A stretch of 59,162 bases of DNA from Bacillus sp. FJAT-47783 (GCF_022808615.1 NZ_JAKZKS010000022.1:1-59162), one strand, 5' to 3'; shown: positions 33,389-43,408, numbered from the stretch's first letter. The notes: a model not told the origin generated them from the sequence alone. Numbers and translations are program-made.

Positions 33389-33435
33389 AAAGGGGGGTCC
33401 AATAAGTCGATTTATCGACCTTGGATGCCCCTTTT
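33389..33435 (+). terminator. Terminator of azoR
   Basis: Nested stem AAGGGG...TCCAA...GTCGA / TCGAC...TTGGA...CCCCTT followed by TTATAT. Confidence 0.7.
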
Positions 33436-33491
33436 ATATGTTTAAGAATGCTGACAAATCAACATTTTTGGTTTTTAACATACAAAAATTA

Positions 33492-33643
33492 GGCTCATCA
33501 CCAAAAATCGGGATTGATAATTTCTAAAAAATATGTGCCCATCTCATTTCCCCTATTTTTTTGCAATTATGAATGTAAAATAGATGTTTGCAATCGATCA
33601 TAGGATATGGATTTTATGTCACCCCCAAGTTACAGTGATGATC
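33492..33643. mobile_element. MITE-like element, copy 1
   Basis: 152 bp with terminal inverted words TCATCAC (33495) and GTGATGA (to 33641). It is flanked by a 9-bp direct repeat CAAAAATTA at 33483-33491 and 33644-33652, which looks like a target-site duplication. It shares about three quarters of its bases over its whole length with 36622-36775, including TGTTTGCAATNGATNATA and TATGGATTTTATGTCAC. No frame long enough for a transposase. Confidence 0.65.
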
Positions 33644-33799
33644 CAAAAATTATACAGTTTTCCAATTGTTTATTTTAAATTTATTCACAAAATTTAAAAA
33701 TATGTATTGACGTTGATTGGAAAAGTCGTTATAATCATTTCAAAATTATTGAAAAAATAATTAATTTAGAATAATAAAAAGGCTTAGAAAAGGAGTAGT

Positions 33800-34065
33800 A
33801 AAAGAGTGCTCTGACGTATAGAGAGTTGTCCCAAGGCTGAAAGGACAGCCGTTATTCCTCTTTGAAGATCGCCTTGGAGCTTTGCTTTAGAAATGGTTCA
33901 TACCAGAGTATGAAGCAACGGAACCTTCCGTTAGCAAGTAAAGTCTTAAAAGAGACTTGATGAGTCTACCTTCTGCGAAGAGGGTGGAAAAGTTGAGTGG
34001 TACCGCGAGTTACTCGCCTCAACAATCCAGAAATTCGTGTGGATTGGGGGGCGAGTTTTCTATAT
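33800..34065 (+). ncRNA. T-box leader 1, probable Ile specifier
   Basis: It contains a stem I with AGAGAG, the T-box TGGTACCGCG at 33998-34007, and a terminator (CTCGCC...AATCCA / TGGATT...GGCGAG then TTTTCT) ending near 34062. In the 3' side of the specifier loop the aligned position reads ATC (33868-33870) followed by a purine, which is an isoleucine codon. The TGGT bulge fits a tRNA with discriminator A. A second leader follows, and ilvE is the target. Confidence 0.85.
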
Positions 34066-34096
34066 TAACAACAAAATAATGAGAGCGTTGATAAGG

Positions 34097-34373
34097 AAAA
34101 GTAGTGGTGAGCTCTAACGTTAAGAGAGCTGTCTCGTGGCTGAAAGGACAGCCGTTAACTCGCTTCGAAAGTCACCTTGGAGCTTTGCTTTAAAAATGGT
34201 TTATCCAGAGTATAAAGTAACGGATTCTTCCGTTAACAAGAAAGTCATGTAGTTGACTTATTGAGTCTATTTTCTGTGAGGAAAATAGAGAAGCTGAGTG
34301 GTACCGCGAGTTATTCGCCTCAGCAACCGAAGTAAACGTATGGGCACTATCGGTTGAGAGGTGTTTTTTTTAT
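34097..34373 (+). ncRNA. T-box leader 2, probable Val specifier
   Basis: A second complete T-box: similar stem I (AGAGAG, GGCTGAAAGGACAGCCGTTA as in leader 1), T-box TGGTACCGCG at 34299-34308, and terminator CGCCTC...CAACCGA / TCGGTTG...GAGGTG followed by eight T. At the position of ATC in leader 1 it reads GTC (34171-34173) followed by A, a valine codon. It lies 117 bp before ilvE. Confidence 0.85.
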
Positions 34374-34489
34374 ACTCAAAACCAATATTTAAAGATTGTA
34401 GAGGGGAGAATTGGGACATTTTCTACATGCATAAAAAACAGTATGCGATGTTTTAGGATTATCCAATCAAAAGGGAGAGGTGTTTCGTA

Positions 34490-35560
34490 ATGAATCAAGT
34501 GATCGAATTTAAACAAGCTGCTCAACTAAAAACAAAGCCAGAACCTAGTACGTTAGGATTTGGTAAACGGTTTACAGATCATATGTTTGCTATGGATTAT
34601 AGTGATAAGAAAGGGTGGCACTCGCCGAGAATTGCACCATATGAACCGCTTATGTTAGATCCATCAGCAATGGTTTTTCACTATGGTCAAGGTGTTTTTG
34701 AGGGATTAAAAGCTTATAAAGCGTCCGATGGAAGAGTTCTCTTGTTCCGTCCAGATAAAAATATTAAACGATTAAATGATACGTGTCGTCGAATGTGTAT
34801 ACCGGAACTTGATGAAGACCTTGTATTAGAAGGATTAAAGCAATTACTTGAAATAGAAAAAGATTGGGTTCCTCATGCAGAAGGTACATCTTTATATATT
34901 CGGCCATTTGTCATTGCAACAGAACCATATTTAGGTGTAAGACCTTCCAATAGCTATAAATTTTTAATTGTCTTATCACCAGTTGGTGCGTACTATGCAG
35001 GGCAGTTATCTCCAGTAAAAATTTATGTAGAAGATGAGTATGTTCGTGCTATTCAAGGCGGAGTAGGGCATGTAAAAACATCAGGAAACTATGCAGCAAG
35101 TTTACTTGCACAAAAGAAAGCAGAGCAACTTGGATATGATCAAGTTCTTTGGCTAGATGGAAAAGAAAAAAAATATGTAGAAGAAGTTGGATCAATGAAT
35201 ATTTTCTTCAAAATCAATGGAGAAGTTGTAACGCCTAAGCTTAACGGAAGTATTTTAAATGGTATTACAAGAGACTCAGTTCTCTATCTCCTTAAAGACT
35301 GGGGAGTACCTGTACGTGAAGAAAAAATTTCCATTGAGGATGTTTACAAGGCGTATAAGAATGGAGAGCTTGAAGAAGTATTTGGAACAGGGACAGCTGC
35401 TGTCATTTCACCGGTTGGTGAGTTAAATTGGAATAACGAAAAAATGGTCGTGAACGAGTTTCAAACAGGTGAATTTGCGAAAAAACTTTATACAGCAATT
35501 ACTAATTTACAATACGGCAAAGAGCATGATAAGTTTGGCTGGACAGTTGAAATCGAATAA
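34490..35560 (+). CDS. ilvE: Branched-chain amino acid aminotransferase
   Basis: 356 residues, fold type IV PLP enzyme of the longer BCAT II kind. VFHYGQGVFEGLKAYKASDG near residue 62, the PLP lysine in GVGHVKTSGNYAAS (about K197), EVGSMNIFF, and FGTGTAAVISPVG near the C-terminus. It makes or breaks Val, Ile and Leu by transfer with 2-oxoglutarate. Shine-Dalgarno GGGAGAGG. Two T-box leaders in tandem read charging of tRNA-Ile and tRNA-Val (inferred). Confidence 0.95.
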   Translation: MNQVIEFKQAAQLKTKPEPSTLGFGKRFTDHMFAMDYSDKKGWHSPRIAPYEPLMLDPSAMVFHYGQGVFEGLKAYKASDGRVLLFRPDKNIKRLNDTCRRMCIPELDEDLVLEGLKQLLEIEKDWVPHAEGTSLYIRPFVIATEPYLGVRPSNSYKFLIVLSPVGAYYAGQLSPVKIYVEDEYVRAIQGGVGHVKTSGNYAASLLAQKKAEQLGYDQVLWLDGKEKKYVEEVGSMNIFFKINGEVVTPKLNGSILNGITRDSVLYLLKDWGVPVREEKISIEDVYKAYKNGELEEVFGTGTAAVISPVGELNWNNEKMVVNEFQTGEFAKKLYTAITNLQYGKEHDKFGWTVEIE

Positions 35561-35564
35561 ATAC

Positions 35565-35600
35565 AAAACCCTCACTTGTAGTAAAGCAAGTGAGGGTTTT
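35565..35600 (+). terminator. Terminator of ilvE
   Basis: Perfect 14-bp stem AAAACCCTCACTTG / CAAGTGAGGGTTTT. Confidence 0.9.
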
Positions 35601-35667
35601 ACGTAATACGAGAATGTATATCCTTTTGATTTTGTTTTCAGGGATAAATGGAGTCATCGTTGTCAGT

Positions 35668-35745
35668 TCAAGGCGCCATCGGCACAAGCCGCTCGAAAGG
35701 TAAAAAGCACCTATTAGTCAGCTTGCATTGCGCTTTTCTAGTAAA
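35668..35745. repeat. REP-like intergenic element
   Basis: It shares GGCGCCATCGGC and TTGCGCTTTTCT with the 3808-4127 stretch, in the same order. About 78 bp between the ilvE terminator and the HAD gene promoter. Confidence 0.45.
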
Positions 35746-35822
35746 TTTATTTTGAATTTTACAATGTTTCTCTCTTTTTTGTGATAGTATTTATTCATAA
35801 TGTCTTGAAAGGGGATCCAATC

Positions 35823-36620
35823 ATGAAGGCCATTTTTTTTGATTTAGATGATACGTTATTATGGGATGAAAAAAGTGTAGAAGAGTCTTTTCAGGCAACT
35901 TGTCAGTTAGCGTACGATAAATATGGTGTTGATGTGGTAGGTTTCGAAAAAGCGGTGAAAGAAGAGGCTAAAAAGCTCTATATGTCGTATGAAACGTATT
36001 CCTATGTAAAAATGATTGGAATTAATCCATTTGAAGCTTTATGGTCGCACTTTAGTGATCCGAAAGATGAAAACTTAAAGAAATTACAAGAGCTTGCACC
36101 AACTTATCGAAAAGACGCTTGGAATAATGGCCTTAAGGCAGTTGGAATTAATGATCAGCCTTTTGCCAAAGAGCTTTCAGAGCAGTTCGGTCAAGAAAGA
36201 AGAAAAAGGCCCTATGTATATGATGATACATTTGAAGTACTCGATGAGCTAAAGGGACATGTTGAATTATTGTTATTAACAAATGGTGACCCAAGCTTAC
36301 AAAAAGAAAAGATTGAAAGCATCCCTTCATTAGCAAGTTATTTTAAACATATCATTATTTCGGGAGAATTTGGAAAAGGAAAACCGAGTACAGAGATTTT
36401 TCAGCATGCACTACATTTAATGGGTGTCACAGAAGACGAAGTGATGATGGTCGGTGATAAGCTCAGTACGGATATTTTAGGAGCGAATAAGACGAAAATT
36501 CCTTCTGTCTGGTTAAACCGCAAAGGAGTATCTCCATACATGGATGTTCACCCAACTTATGAAGTTCAAAATTTAAAAGAGCTTGTTACGCTAGTAAAAG
36601 AAAGTAAGGTTAGTAGATAA
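35823..36620 (+). CDS. HAD-superfamily hydrolase
   Basis: 265 residues from ATG 35823 (AAAGGGGATCC upstream). Motif I FFDLDDTLLWDEKS at residues 5-18, motif II LLLTNGDPS, motif III lysine in GEFGKGKPSTEIF, motif IV MVGDKLSTDILGAN. A C1-type helical cap lies between I and II. Likely a small-molecule phosphatase, as in YsaA or phosphoglycolate-type enzymes; the substrate is unknown. A MITE-like element begins right after the stop. Confidence 0.88.
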   Translation: MKAIFFDLDDTLLWDEKSVEESFQATCQLAYDKYGVDVVGFEKAVKEEAKKLYMSYETYSYVKMIGINPFEALWSHFSDPKDENLKKLQELAPTYRKDAWNNGLKAVGINDQPFAKELSEQFGQERRKRPYVYDDTFEVLDELKGHVELLLLTNGDPSLQKEKIESIPSLASYFKHIIISGEFGKGKPSTEIFQHALHLMGVTEDEVMMVGDKLSTDILGANKTKIPSVWLNRKGVSPYMDVHPTYEVQNLKELVTLVKESKVSR

Positions 36621-36621
36621 A

Positions 36622-36775
36622 CAGGTCATCACCAAAGTCGGGAGTTGATAATCTCTATAATATATGTATTCATCTCAATGCCCTCATTTTTTTCCAATCA
36701 TGAATGTTAATTAAATGTTTGCAATGGATAATAAGTTATGGATTTTATGTCACTCCTAAGTTATGGTAATGAGTC
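36622..36775. mobile_element. MITE-like element, copy 2
   Basis: 154 bp with terminal words TCATCACC (36626) and GGTAATGA (to 36772). It is flanked by AGATAAA at 36615-36621 and 36776-36782, with the left copy overlapping the HAD stop codon. It aligns end to end with 33492-33643; the distance between the two terminal words is 147 bp in both copies. Confidence 0.65.
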
Positions 36776-36814
36776 AGATAAATGGAAAAACTATTCCATA
36801 TTTAGTAAGGGTTT

Positions 36815-36850
36815 AAAAACAGCTGGCTATTTTAATGCACAGCTGTTTTT
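36815..36850 (-). terminator. Terminator of ydbP
   Basis: AAAAACAGCTG / CAGCTGTTTTT stem with a 14-base loop, 9 bp after the ydbP stop; it could act in both directions. Confidence 0.85.
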
Positions 36851-36858
36851 ATGCATCT

Positions 36859-37179
36859 TTAAAGATGGTTGCTTAAGAACTCGCGAACTTGCTCAGGTGT
36901 TTTGGCATTTGCACTATGAAGGTGAGCAAGCTTTTCGCCATTTTTATAAATTAATATGCTTGGAATACCGAGTACTTCATATTTTCCGGCTAATTCTGGG
37001 AATTCATCACGATTGATTTCATACCAATCGTATTCCTTATAGTCTTCAAGAATTTCCCCGATAAACATATTCATACGTGTGCAGTCTGGACACCAGTTTG
37101 CGTAAAATTTGACAAGGACTTCTTTTTCACTAGCGATGATTCGATTAAACTCTTCTACCGTTTGAATACCTTTCAACAT
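36859..37179 (-). CDS. ydbP: Thioredoxin-like protein YdbP
   Basis: 106 residues, thioredoxin fold with the redox site W-C-P-D-C (VKFYANWCPDCTRM, about residues 24-37) and the cis-proline loop LGIPSILIYKNGEKL. No signal peptide. B. subtilis ydbP stands in the same place next to ddl. Here it is divergent from ddl. Physiological partner unknown. Shine-Dalgarno AAGGAGGTAT. Confidence 0.88.
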   Translation of the reverse strand: MLKGIQTVEEFNRIIASEKEVLVKFYANWCPDCTRMNMFIGEILEDYKEYDWYEINRDEFPELAGKYEVLGIPSILIYKNGEKLAHLHSANAKTPEQVREFLSNHL

Positions 37180-37405
37180 TATACCTCCTTACATTCGTCA
37201 CAGCGAAAGATGAATACTTTGGACAAGATATATTGTAATATAATTTAAATGACTTATGTTACATTTTGTCTTGACAGAAAATGTTCATTTTCATCGAAAG
37301 TTATATCGTAAACCGTATAACAAAACAACCTTGAAGATGATACAATAATACAGAGATGTGTATAAGAGATGGAATCGCTCAGTTTTTTACTAGGGAGGAA
37401 AAAGA

Positions 37406-38491
37406 ATGAAAGTGAAATTAGGGCTTGTTTACGGGGGGAAATCAGCGGAGCATCAAGTCTCTTTACAAACGGCTCTCGCTGTTATTAAAGCACTAGATGC
37501 TAATAAATTTGACATACATCCTATATATATTACAGAAGAAGGGCAGTGGATTCGCGGAAAGCAATTAACGGAACCGCCACAATCTGACAGGCAGCTTCGT
37601 TTACAAACAGGCGAAACGGAATTTGCGCCTGCTATGTTAAATCAACAGCTGTTCCCAGCAAAACAAACAGAAGGTCAGGAATCCCTAGATGTGATCTTTC
37701 CACTACTGCATGGACCGAATGGTGAGGACGGCACGATACAAGGAATGCTCGAAATCTTGAATGTTCCTTATGTAGGAAATGGTGTGCTTGCATCAGCAGC
37801 AGGCATGGACAAAGTCATCATGAAAAACTTATTTGCTCAAGCAAACTTAGCTCAAGCGAAATATGTTTCATTTATTCGTAGTGAATGGGAGTCGGATCGT
37901 GAAAGTGCTTATATAAAAGTAGAACAATCGTTAGGGTATCCGTGCTTTGTAAAACCAGCAAATTTAGGGTCAAGCGTCGGAATTAATAAAGCGAAAGATC
38001 GTGAAACGTTAATTCAAGCATTTGAAGAGGCGTTTGAATTCGATCGTAAAATCATCGTAGAAGAAGCGGTGGAAGGCCGAGAAATTGAAATTGGTGTGAT
38101 CGGAAACGATGAACCAATATGTTCTGTTGTTGGTGAAATTGCTCCAAAGAAGGAGTTTTATGATTATAAAGCGAAATATGAAGATGGCGATACAGAGCTC
38201 ATTATTCCTGCCGATGTAACGGAAGCAGAATATGAAAAAATAAAAGAAATGGCGATTCAAGCTTTTAAAGCGATAGATGGTGCGGGCCTTGTACGTGCAG
38301 ACTTTTTCTTGAAAAAAGACGGAACGGCTCTCATTAATGAAGTGAATACAATGCCAGGCTTTACACCATTTAGCATGTTTCCATTGCTATGGAAGCATAG
38401 CGGTGTAACATACGATCAACTCATTGAAAAGCTTGTTCAGCTTGGTTTAGAACGCCATGAACAAAAACAACAAATTAAACATACATTTTAA
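37406..38491 (+). CDS. ddl: D-alanine--D-alanine ligase
   Basis: 361 residues, the longer type common in Bacillaceae. [17 protein letters not shown] at the N-terminus, [17 protein letters not shown], the ATP-grasp lysine [26 protein letters not shown], and [16 protein letters not shown] at the end. It makes the D-Ala-D-Ala dipeptide that MurF attaches. Alanine racemase is encoded 9 kb further on. Shine-Dalgarno AGGGAGGAAA. Confidence 0.96.
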   Translation: MKVKLGLVYGGKSAEHQVSLQTALAVIKALDANKFDIHPIYITEEGQWIRGKQLTEPPQSDRQLRLQTGETEFAPAMLNQQLFPAKQTEGQESLDVIFPLLHGPNGEDGTIQGMLEILNVPYVGNGVLASAAGMDKVIMKNLFAQANLAQAKYVSFIRSEWESDRESAYIKVEQSLGYPCFVKPANLGSSVGINKAKDRETLIQAFEEAFEFDRKIIVEEAVEGREIEIGVIGNDEPICSVVGEIAPKKEFYDYKAKYEDGDTELIIPADVTEAEYEKIKEMAIQAFKAIDGAGLVRADFFLKKDGTALINEVNTMPGFTPFSMFPLLWKHSGVTYDQLIEKLVQLGLERHEQKQQIKHTF

Positions 38492-38507
38492 AAATGAACG
38501 AATAAGG

Positions 38508-38535
38508 AACACTATTCCAATAGAAGAATAGTGTT
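38508..38535 (+). terminator. Intercistronic terminator or attenuator ddl-murF
   Basis: AACACTATTC / GAATAGTGTT stem with an 8-base loop followed by TCTTTCTCTT, which leads straight into the murF Shine-Dalgarno. It may lower murF expression relative to ddl. Confidence 0.7.
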
Positions 38536-38559
38536 TCTTTCTCTTAAGGAGTGGTACTA

Positions 38560-39924
38560 ATGATTAAAAGGACGTTTCTTGATATTGTCAATATGGTCAA
38601 TGGAACAACTAATCATCACCTGAATGTAGAAGTAGTAGGTGTTTCGACAGACTCTCGAAATATCATGGAAGGCAATTTGTTTGTTCCTCTAGTAGGGGAC
38701 AATTTTAATGGTCATCAGTTTGTTGAGAATGCGTTTGAAAATGGCGCTGTCGCCACATTGTGGGCGAAAAATGAAGCAGGGGCACCTACAGATAAAGCGG
38801 TTATTTATGTTGAAGACACACTTGTCGCTCTTCAAACACTTGCTAAACAATACTTAAAGGAAGTAAATCCAAAGGTTGTCGGTATAACAGGCAGCAATGG
38901 AAAAACTACAACGAAAGATTTAGTTGGAGCGGTGCTCTCGACAACATATGTTGTACATAAAACGAAAGGGAACTTTAACAACCATATCGGACTTCCGCTA
39001 ACCATTTTAAGTATGCCTGAACATACAGAAGTAGCGGTGTTAGAAATGGGGATGAGCGGTCAAGGGGAAATTGAATTATTATCTAAACTAGCAAAACCAG
39101 ATGTCAGTGTCATCACGAATATTGGTGAATCTCACCTAATGGATTTAGGTTCAAGGGAAGCGATCGCAGAAGCAAAGTTAGAAATTGTAAAAGGACTTAA
39201 AAAAGATGGAATACTTATCTATTATGGAGATGAACCGTTATTACGTAACAATACCTTATCTATTCAAACAAAAACATTTGGTGAATCCAAACATAATGAC
39301 CTGTATCCAATTTCCATATTGCATAAAGAAAATGGTGCAGAATTTACATGCAATGTGTTTGAAGGACAAACATTTTTCATTCCTATTTTAGGTCGACACA
39401 ACGTTTTAAACGCATTAGCATCTATATCTGTCGCTGAAGTGCTCGGCATCGATGAAGAAAACATTAAAAAAGGGTTAAAAAATGTAGAATTAAGTAATAT
39501 GCGACTTGAAATGGTCAAAACTAAAAAAGGTCTTTCCGTGATTAATGATGCTTATAATGCAAGTCCTACTTCGATGAAAGCAGCCATTCAATTAGTGAGA
39601 GATATGAAAGGGTTTGGACAAAAGATTTTAGTGCTAGGAGACATGCTTGAATTAGGAGAAAAAGAAGTAGAGTTCCATCAAGAAGTAGGGGAAGCGATTG
39701 AAGATTCAGGAGTTGCCCATTTATTTACGTTTGGAACGCTTGGAAAGGAAATTGCAAACGGTGCAAAGCCTTTTTTAGAGGATGAGCGAATTCATGTATT
39801 TACGAACAAAGAAGCCTTAATTGCAGAATTAAAGAAAATAACATCACCGAATGATGTTGTTTTAGTCAAAGCTTCCCGAGGTATGAAGTTAGAAGAAGTT
39901 GTTCATGCATTATGTGAAGATTAA
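38560..39924 (+). CDS. murF: UDP-MurNAc-tripeptide--D-Ala-D-Ala ligase MurF
   Basis: 454 residues from ATG 38560 (AAGGAG upstream). Mur ligase family: GVSTDSRNIMEGNLFVPLVG in the N-terminal domain, P-loop GITGSNGKTTTKD (about 110-122), central VLEMGMSGQGEIELL, and VINDAYNASPTSMKAA in the C-terminal domain. It adds D-Ala-D-Ala to the peptidoglycan precursor in the cytoplasm, using the ddl product. Confidence 0.96.
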   Translation: MIKRTFLDIVNMVNGTTNHHLNVEVVGVSTDSRNIMEGNLFVPLVGDNFNGHQFVENAFENGAVATLWAKNEAGAPTDKAVIYVEDTLVALQTLAKQYLKEVNPKVVGITGSNGKTTTKDLVGAVLSTTYVVHKTKGNFNNHIGLPLTILSMPEHTEVAVLEMGMSGQGEIELLSKLAKPDVSVITNIGESHLMDLGSREAIAEAKLEIVKGLKKDGILIYYGDEPLLRNNTLSIQTKTFGESKHNDLYPISILHKENGAEFTCNVFEGQTFFIPILGRHNVLNALASISVAEVLGIDEENIKKGLKNVELSNMRLEMVKTKKGLSVINDAYNASPTSMKAAIQLVRDMKGFGQKILVLGDMLELGEKEVEFHQEVGEAIEDSGVAHLFTFGTLGKEIANGAKPFLEDERIHVFTNKEALIAELKKITSPNDVVLVKASRGMKLEEVVHALCED

Positions 39925-39947
39925 TGATTTGAAGGGAGTAATGCCTC

Positions 39948-40661
39948 ATGATTGGTTGCCTTTGTGTACATGGTTTTACAGGGGGTCCATATGAGGTGGA
40001 GCCGTTAGCAGAACATTTAAAAAGGACGACGAATTGGGACATTCGTGTGCCAACGTTACCGGGGCATGGTGAGACACTTTCTCTAACTGGTGTGCGTTTT
40101 GAAGCGTGGATTGAACATGTTGAGAAAGAATTAGTTGATTTACTCAATCACACGGATCGGGTATATATGATTGGGTTTTCAATGGGAGGGTTAATCGCAG
40201 CCTATTTGTCAACTAAATATTCTGTATCTAAACTAGTTTTGCTAAGTGCTGCTGCTTATTATATGAATCCAGGGCAAATGTTTGCAGATATTAAAAAGAT
40301 GATTCGAGATGGTGTTCAAGGATCGTTAACAGAAAACGAATTATTTAATCGGTATAAAAAGAAAATAAAGGAAACCCCGTTCAGTGCAACAGTTCAATTT
40401 CGGAAGCTTGTCCGATTTGTGAAACCTGCTTTAAAACAAGTTCAAGCTCCTACTTTAATTGTTCAAGGTGAACGAGACGGGATTGTTCCAGTTAAAAGTG
40501 CCCATTATTTATATGAGGTCATTCCGACAACAGAAAAAGAGCTTTGTTTTTTACCAATGTCGAAGCATCACGTATGTTATGGGGAGGATTTCCCCGTTCT
40601 CGTTAATCGAGTTGAATCGTTCTTGCAATCAAAAAAAGAGTCTGTAAGCGGAGTAAGGTAA
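39948..40661 (+). CDS. Carboxylesterase, alpha/beta hydrolase
   Basis: 237 residues, cytosolic. Oxyanion motif HGFTGGP near residue 8, nucleophile elbow GFSMGG (Ser about 73), aspartate in LIVQGERDGIVP, histidine in MSKHHVCYG. It is similar in layout to Geobacillus Est30-type carboxylesterases. ATG 24 bp after murF with GAAGGGAG, so likely in the murF transcript. Substrate unknown. Confidence 0.9.
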   Translation: MIGCLCVHGFTGGPYEVEPLAEHLKRTTNWDIRVPTLPGHGETLSLTGVRFEAWIEHVEKELVDLLNHTDRVYMIGFSMGGLIAAYLSTKYSVSKLVLLSAAAYYMNPGQMFADIKKMIRDGVQGSLTENELFNRYKKKIKETPFSATVQFRKLVRFVKPALKQVQAPTLIVQGERDGIVPVKSAHYLYEVIPTTEKELCFLPMSKHHVCYGEDFPVLVNRVESFLQSKKESVSGVR

Positions 40662-40748
40662 TGGAAAGATAACAAGGTGTTGTTGAAATACTGTGTTGAA
40701 AATGGTATGATTACACCTAGAGTGTACAATATTTGGAATCAACAATCC

Positions 40749-40773
40749 GCCCTTGGAAAGGGCTTTTCTTTTT
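40749..40773 (+). terminator. Terminator after the esterase gene
   Basis: GCCCTT / AAGGGC hairpin with a 3-base loop, followed by TTTTCTTTTT. The stretch 40774-41230 up to cshA contains no gene; it holds an imperfect hairpin with TTAGAAAAAC / GTTTTTCTAA arms (about 41050-41095) and is the long leader usual for cold-shock helicase genes. Confidence 0.8.
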
Positions 40774-41230
40774 AGCATATTGAGAAAGAGGTTATCTTCT
40801 ACCACATAAGAATAGCTATTGCTTCATAAAATTTCCCTCATTTTAAGAGGGCTGTCGCCCCTTAGCTCTAGCGACCGGCTCTAACCTTCTGAACGGATTA
40901 AGTAAAGCACTAGCGGTTCTTGAGTGAGACACCGAAACAAATGTGCAAAAAAATATATTTTCTTTCAAAGAATTAGCTATAACTCTCCTTCAAATTACTT
41001 GGTGTATTATTCTGAAGCTTTCCGAATTTTAACTGTGTATGGAAATGGATTAGAAAAACAGCTGCTCACTCCGTAAGTCAGTTTTTCTAAACGATTATGG
41101 AGAGTGTTACTTTCCTTCGATATAATTGGCGGATAATTTTCAATTGTTAGCCACGGTGGTTTTGATGAGAACCTCGATTTTACACTTGTTTTAACGATAC
41201 AATTTATTTTTTAAAAGGAGAATGAATACA

Positions 41231-42682
41231 TTGACAAAAATGTTCGACCAATTTGAGTTAAGCCAGGATTTAATGAAATCCATTAAGAAGATGGGGTTTG
41301 AGGAAACGACGCCGATTCAAGCTCAAACCATTCCGTTAGCGTTAAATCATAAAGACGTGATCGGACAAGCACAAACAGGTACAGGAAAAACGGCGGCGTT
41401 TGGAATTCCGCTTGTGGAAAAAATTGATGTCCAAAGTGGATTTATTCAAGGAATTGTTATTGCTCCAACAAGAGAATTAGCCATTCAAGTATCTGAAGAG
41501 CTATATAAAATTGGTTACCATAAACGGACGCAAGTGCTATCTGTGTATGGTGGTCAAGATATTAATAGACAAATTCGTTCCTTAAAGAAACGTCCGCATA
41601 TTATTGTTGGAACACCAGGAAGATTGCTTGATCATATTAAACGAAAAACTATTCGTTTAGACAATGTTCAAACAGTTGTTCTTGATGAAGCAGATGAAAT
41701 GTTAAACATGGGCTTTATTGAAGATATTGAAGCGATTTTAGCAAACATTCCTGAGTCTAGACAAACATTGTTATTTTCTGCGACGATGCCTGGACCGATT
41801 AAAGCCATTGCAGAACGTTTTATGAATAACCCAGAGCATGTCAAAGTAAAGGCAAAAGAAGTAACGGTTCCAAACATTCAGCAATTTTATTTAGAAGTAC
41901 CTGAGAAGAAGAAGTTTGATGTTCTGACAAGGTTATTAGATATTCAATCACCTGAATTAGCGATCGTTTTTGGAAGAACAAAGCGAAGAGTAGATGAGCT
42001 TTCAGAAGCGTTGAATATACGTGGATATTCCGCAGAAGGAATTCATGGTGATTTAACACAGGCAAAACGTATATCGGTTTTGCGAAAGTTTAAAGAAGGT
42101 TCTATTGATGTATTAGTTGCAACAGATGTAGCAGCACGCGGACTTGATATTTCAGGTGTTACGCACGTGTACAACTTTGATGTACCGCAAGATCCAGAGA
42201 GCTACGTGCACCGTATCGGAAGAACAGGACGTGCTGGTAAAACGGGAGTTGCGATGACGTTCATTACACCAAGAGAATTCGGGATCTTAGAAAATATTGA
42301 AAAGACAACGAAGCGTAAAATGGATAAAATGCGCCCACCTACACTTGATGAGGCGTTAGAAGGCCAGCAAAAAATTACAATTGAAAAATTACGATCCATG
42401 ATCGAAAACGAAAATTTATCGATTTATAAAAATGCAGCTGAGGAACTTTTGGAACAATACGACTCTGTTTCTGTTCTAGCCGCTGCTATCAAAATGATGA
42501 CGAAAGAACCTGATACAACACCAGTTAAATTAACTGCTGAACCACCAGCCCCTGCAAAAAAAGACAAAAAACGTTCTCAAATGAAACGTGACTTTAAAGG
42601 GAAAGGTGTCAAGAATAAAAGACAATCACAAAATCGCTCTAGTAGAGGAAATCGAAATGTTTCCTCATCCCGTTCAAGATAA
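41231..42682 (+). CDS. cshA: DEAD-box RNA helicase CshA
   Basis: 483 residues from the TTG at 41231, spaced properly from AAAAGGAG; the ATG at 41222 is only one base from it. Q motif [11 protein letters not shown]...TPIQAQTIP, motif I AQTGTGKT, motif [10 protein letters not shown], motif III SATMP, motif [13 protein letters not shown] basic serine/arginine tail ends the protein ([14 protein letters not shown]). CshA helps mRNA turnover and ribosome assembly, especially in the cold. Same place as ydbR in B. subtilis. Confidence 0.95.
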   Translation: MTKMFDQFELSQDLMKSIKKMGFEETTPIQAQTIPLALNHKDVIGQAQTGTGKTAAFGIPLVEKIDVQSGFIQGIVIAPTRELAIQVSEELYKIGYHKRTQVLSVYGGQDINRQIRSLKKRPHIIVGTPGRLLDHIKRKTIRLDNVQTVVLDEADEMLNMGFIEDIEAILANIPESRQTLLFSATMPGPIKAIAERFMNNPEHVKVKAKEVTVPNIQQFYLEVPEKKKFDVLTRLLDIQSPELAIVFGRTKRRVDELSEALNIRGYSAEGIHGDLTQAKRISVLRKFKEGSIDVLVATDVAARGLDISGVTHVYNFDVPQDPESYVHRIGRTGRAGKTGVAMTFITPREFGILENIEKTTKRKMDKMRPPTLDEALEGQQKITIEKLRSMIENENLSIYKNAAEELLEQYDSVSVLAAAIKMMTKEPDTTPVKLTAEPPAPAKKDKKRSQMKRDFKGKGVKNKRQSQNRSSRGNRNVSSSRSR

Positions 42683-42707
42683 GCATGCGGATATCCGCAT
42701 GCTTTTC
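42681..42707 (+). terminator. Terminator of cshA
   Basis: AAGCATGCGGAT / ATCCGCATGCTT palindrome followed by TTCTTA. Confidence 0.85.
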
Positions 42708-42928
42708 TTATAGTACACCAGAATTTATTCGCGAACTTGCGGATTTCTTTCATAATTTGTTGATGCTTTTCATAACTTGCGTCAAAACCAATGCAACTTG
42801 CGGATACAGTCAATGAAACGAGATTTTACCGTAAAAATCCGTCTTCTTGAAACTTTCCATTTGTTGTAATCGTATATAAATTGGGGGAAATACTCCCCGT
42901 ATATAATGATTAGAAGAGGAGGGGTTGA

Positions 42929-43408
42929 ATGAGAGAATTGCCAATGAATCGGCTAAGTCCAAAGGCATTGTCGGTTTTTCGCATAAATGCTGCGATAAGT
43001 AGTGGAATATTATTTATCATTTTTGTTGCATTAACGGTACTTATATTTATTTTCGATTGGCCGAAATGGATTATACCTATACTAGCCGTGATTCTCATTA
43101 TTTATATCGCGCTCATGGTCATGTACGTTCCGAAAGTTCGATTGAAAATGTGGCGCTATGAAGTGAATCAACATGAAATTGAACTGCAATACGGAGTGTT
43201 TGTTATTAAACGTATCTTAATTCCAATGGTTCGTGTACAGCACGTTGATACGTCCCAAGGTCCTATTTTAAGAAAATATAACCTAGCTACTGTAACGATT
43301 TCATCTGCAGCAACTGAACATGAAATACCGGCACTAGAAGAAGATGAAGCCGATCAATTACGCAACTATATTTCTCAGCTTGCGAGGGAGGCAAAGGAAG
43401 ATGTTTGA
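42929..43408 (+). CDS. ydbS: PH-domain membrane protein YdbS
   Basis: 159 residues with two membrane helices (about 21-62) and one bacterial PH domain (DUF304): YEVNQHEIELQYGVFVIKRI and LIPMVRVQHVDTSQGPILRK. Paired with YdbT; in Bacillus the pair protects against amylocyclicin-type bacteriocins. Shine-Dalgarno GAGGAGGGG. The ydbT start lies inside its end. Confidence 0.9.
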   Translation: MRELPMNRLSPKALSVFRINAAISSGILFIIFVALTVLIFIFDWPKWIIPILAVILIIYIALMVMYVPKVRLKMWRYEVNQHEIELQYGVFVIKRILIPMVRVQHVDTSQGPILRKYNLATVTISSAATEHEIPALEEDEADQLRNYISQLAREAKEDV

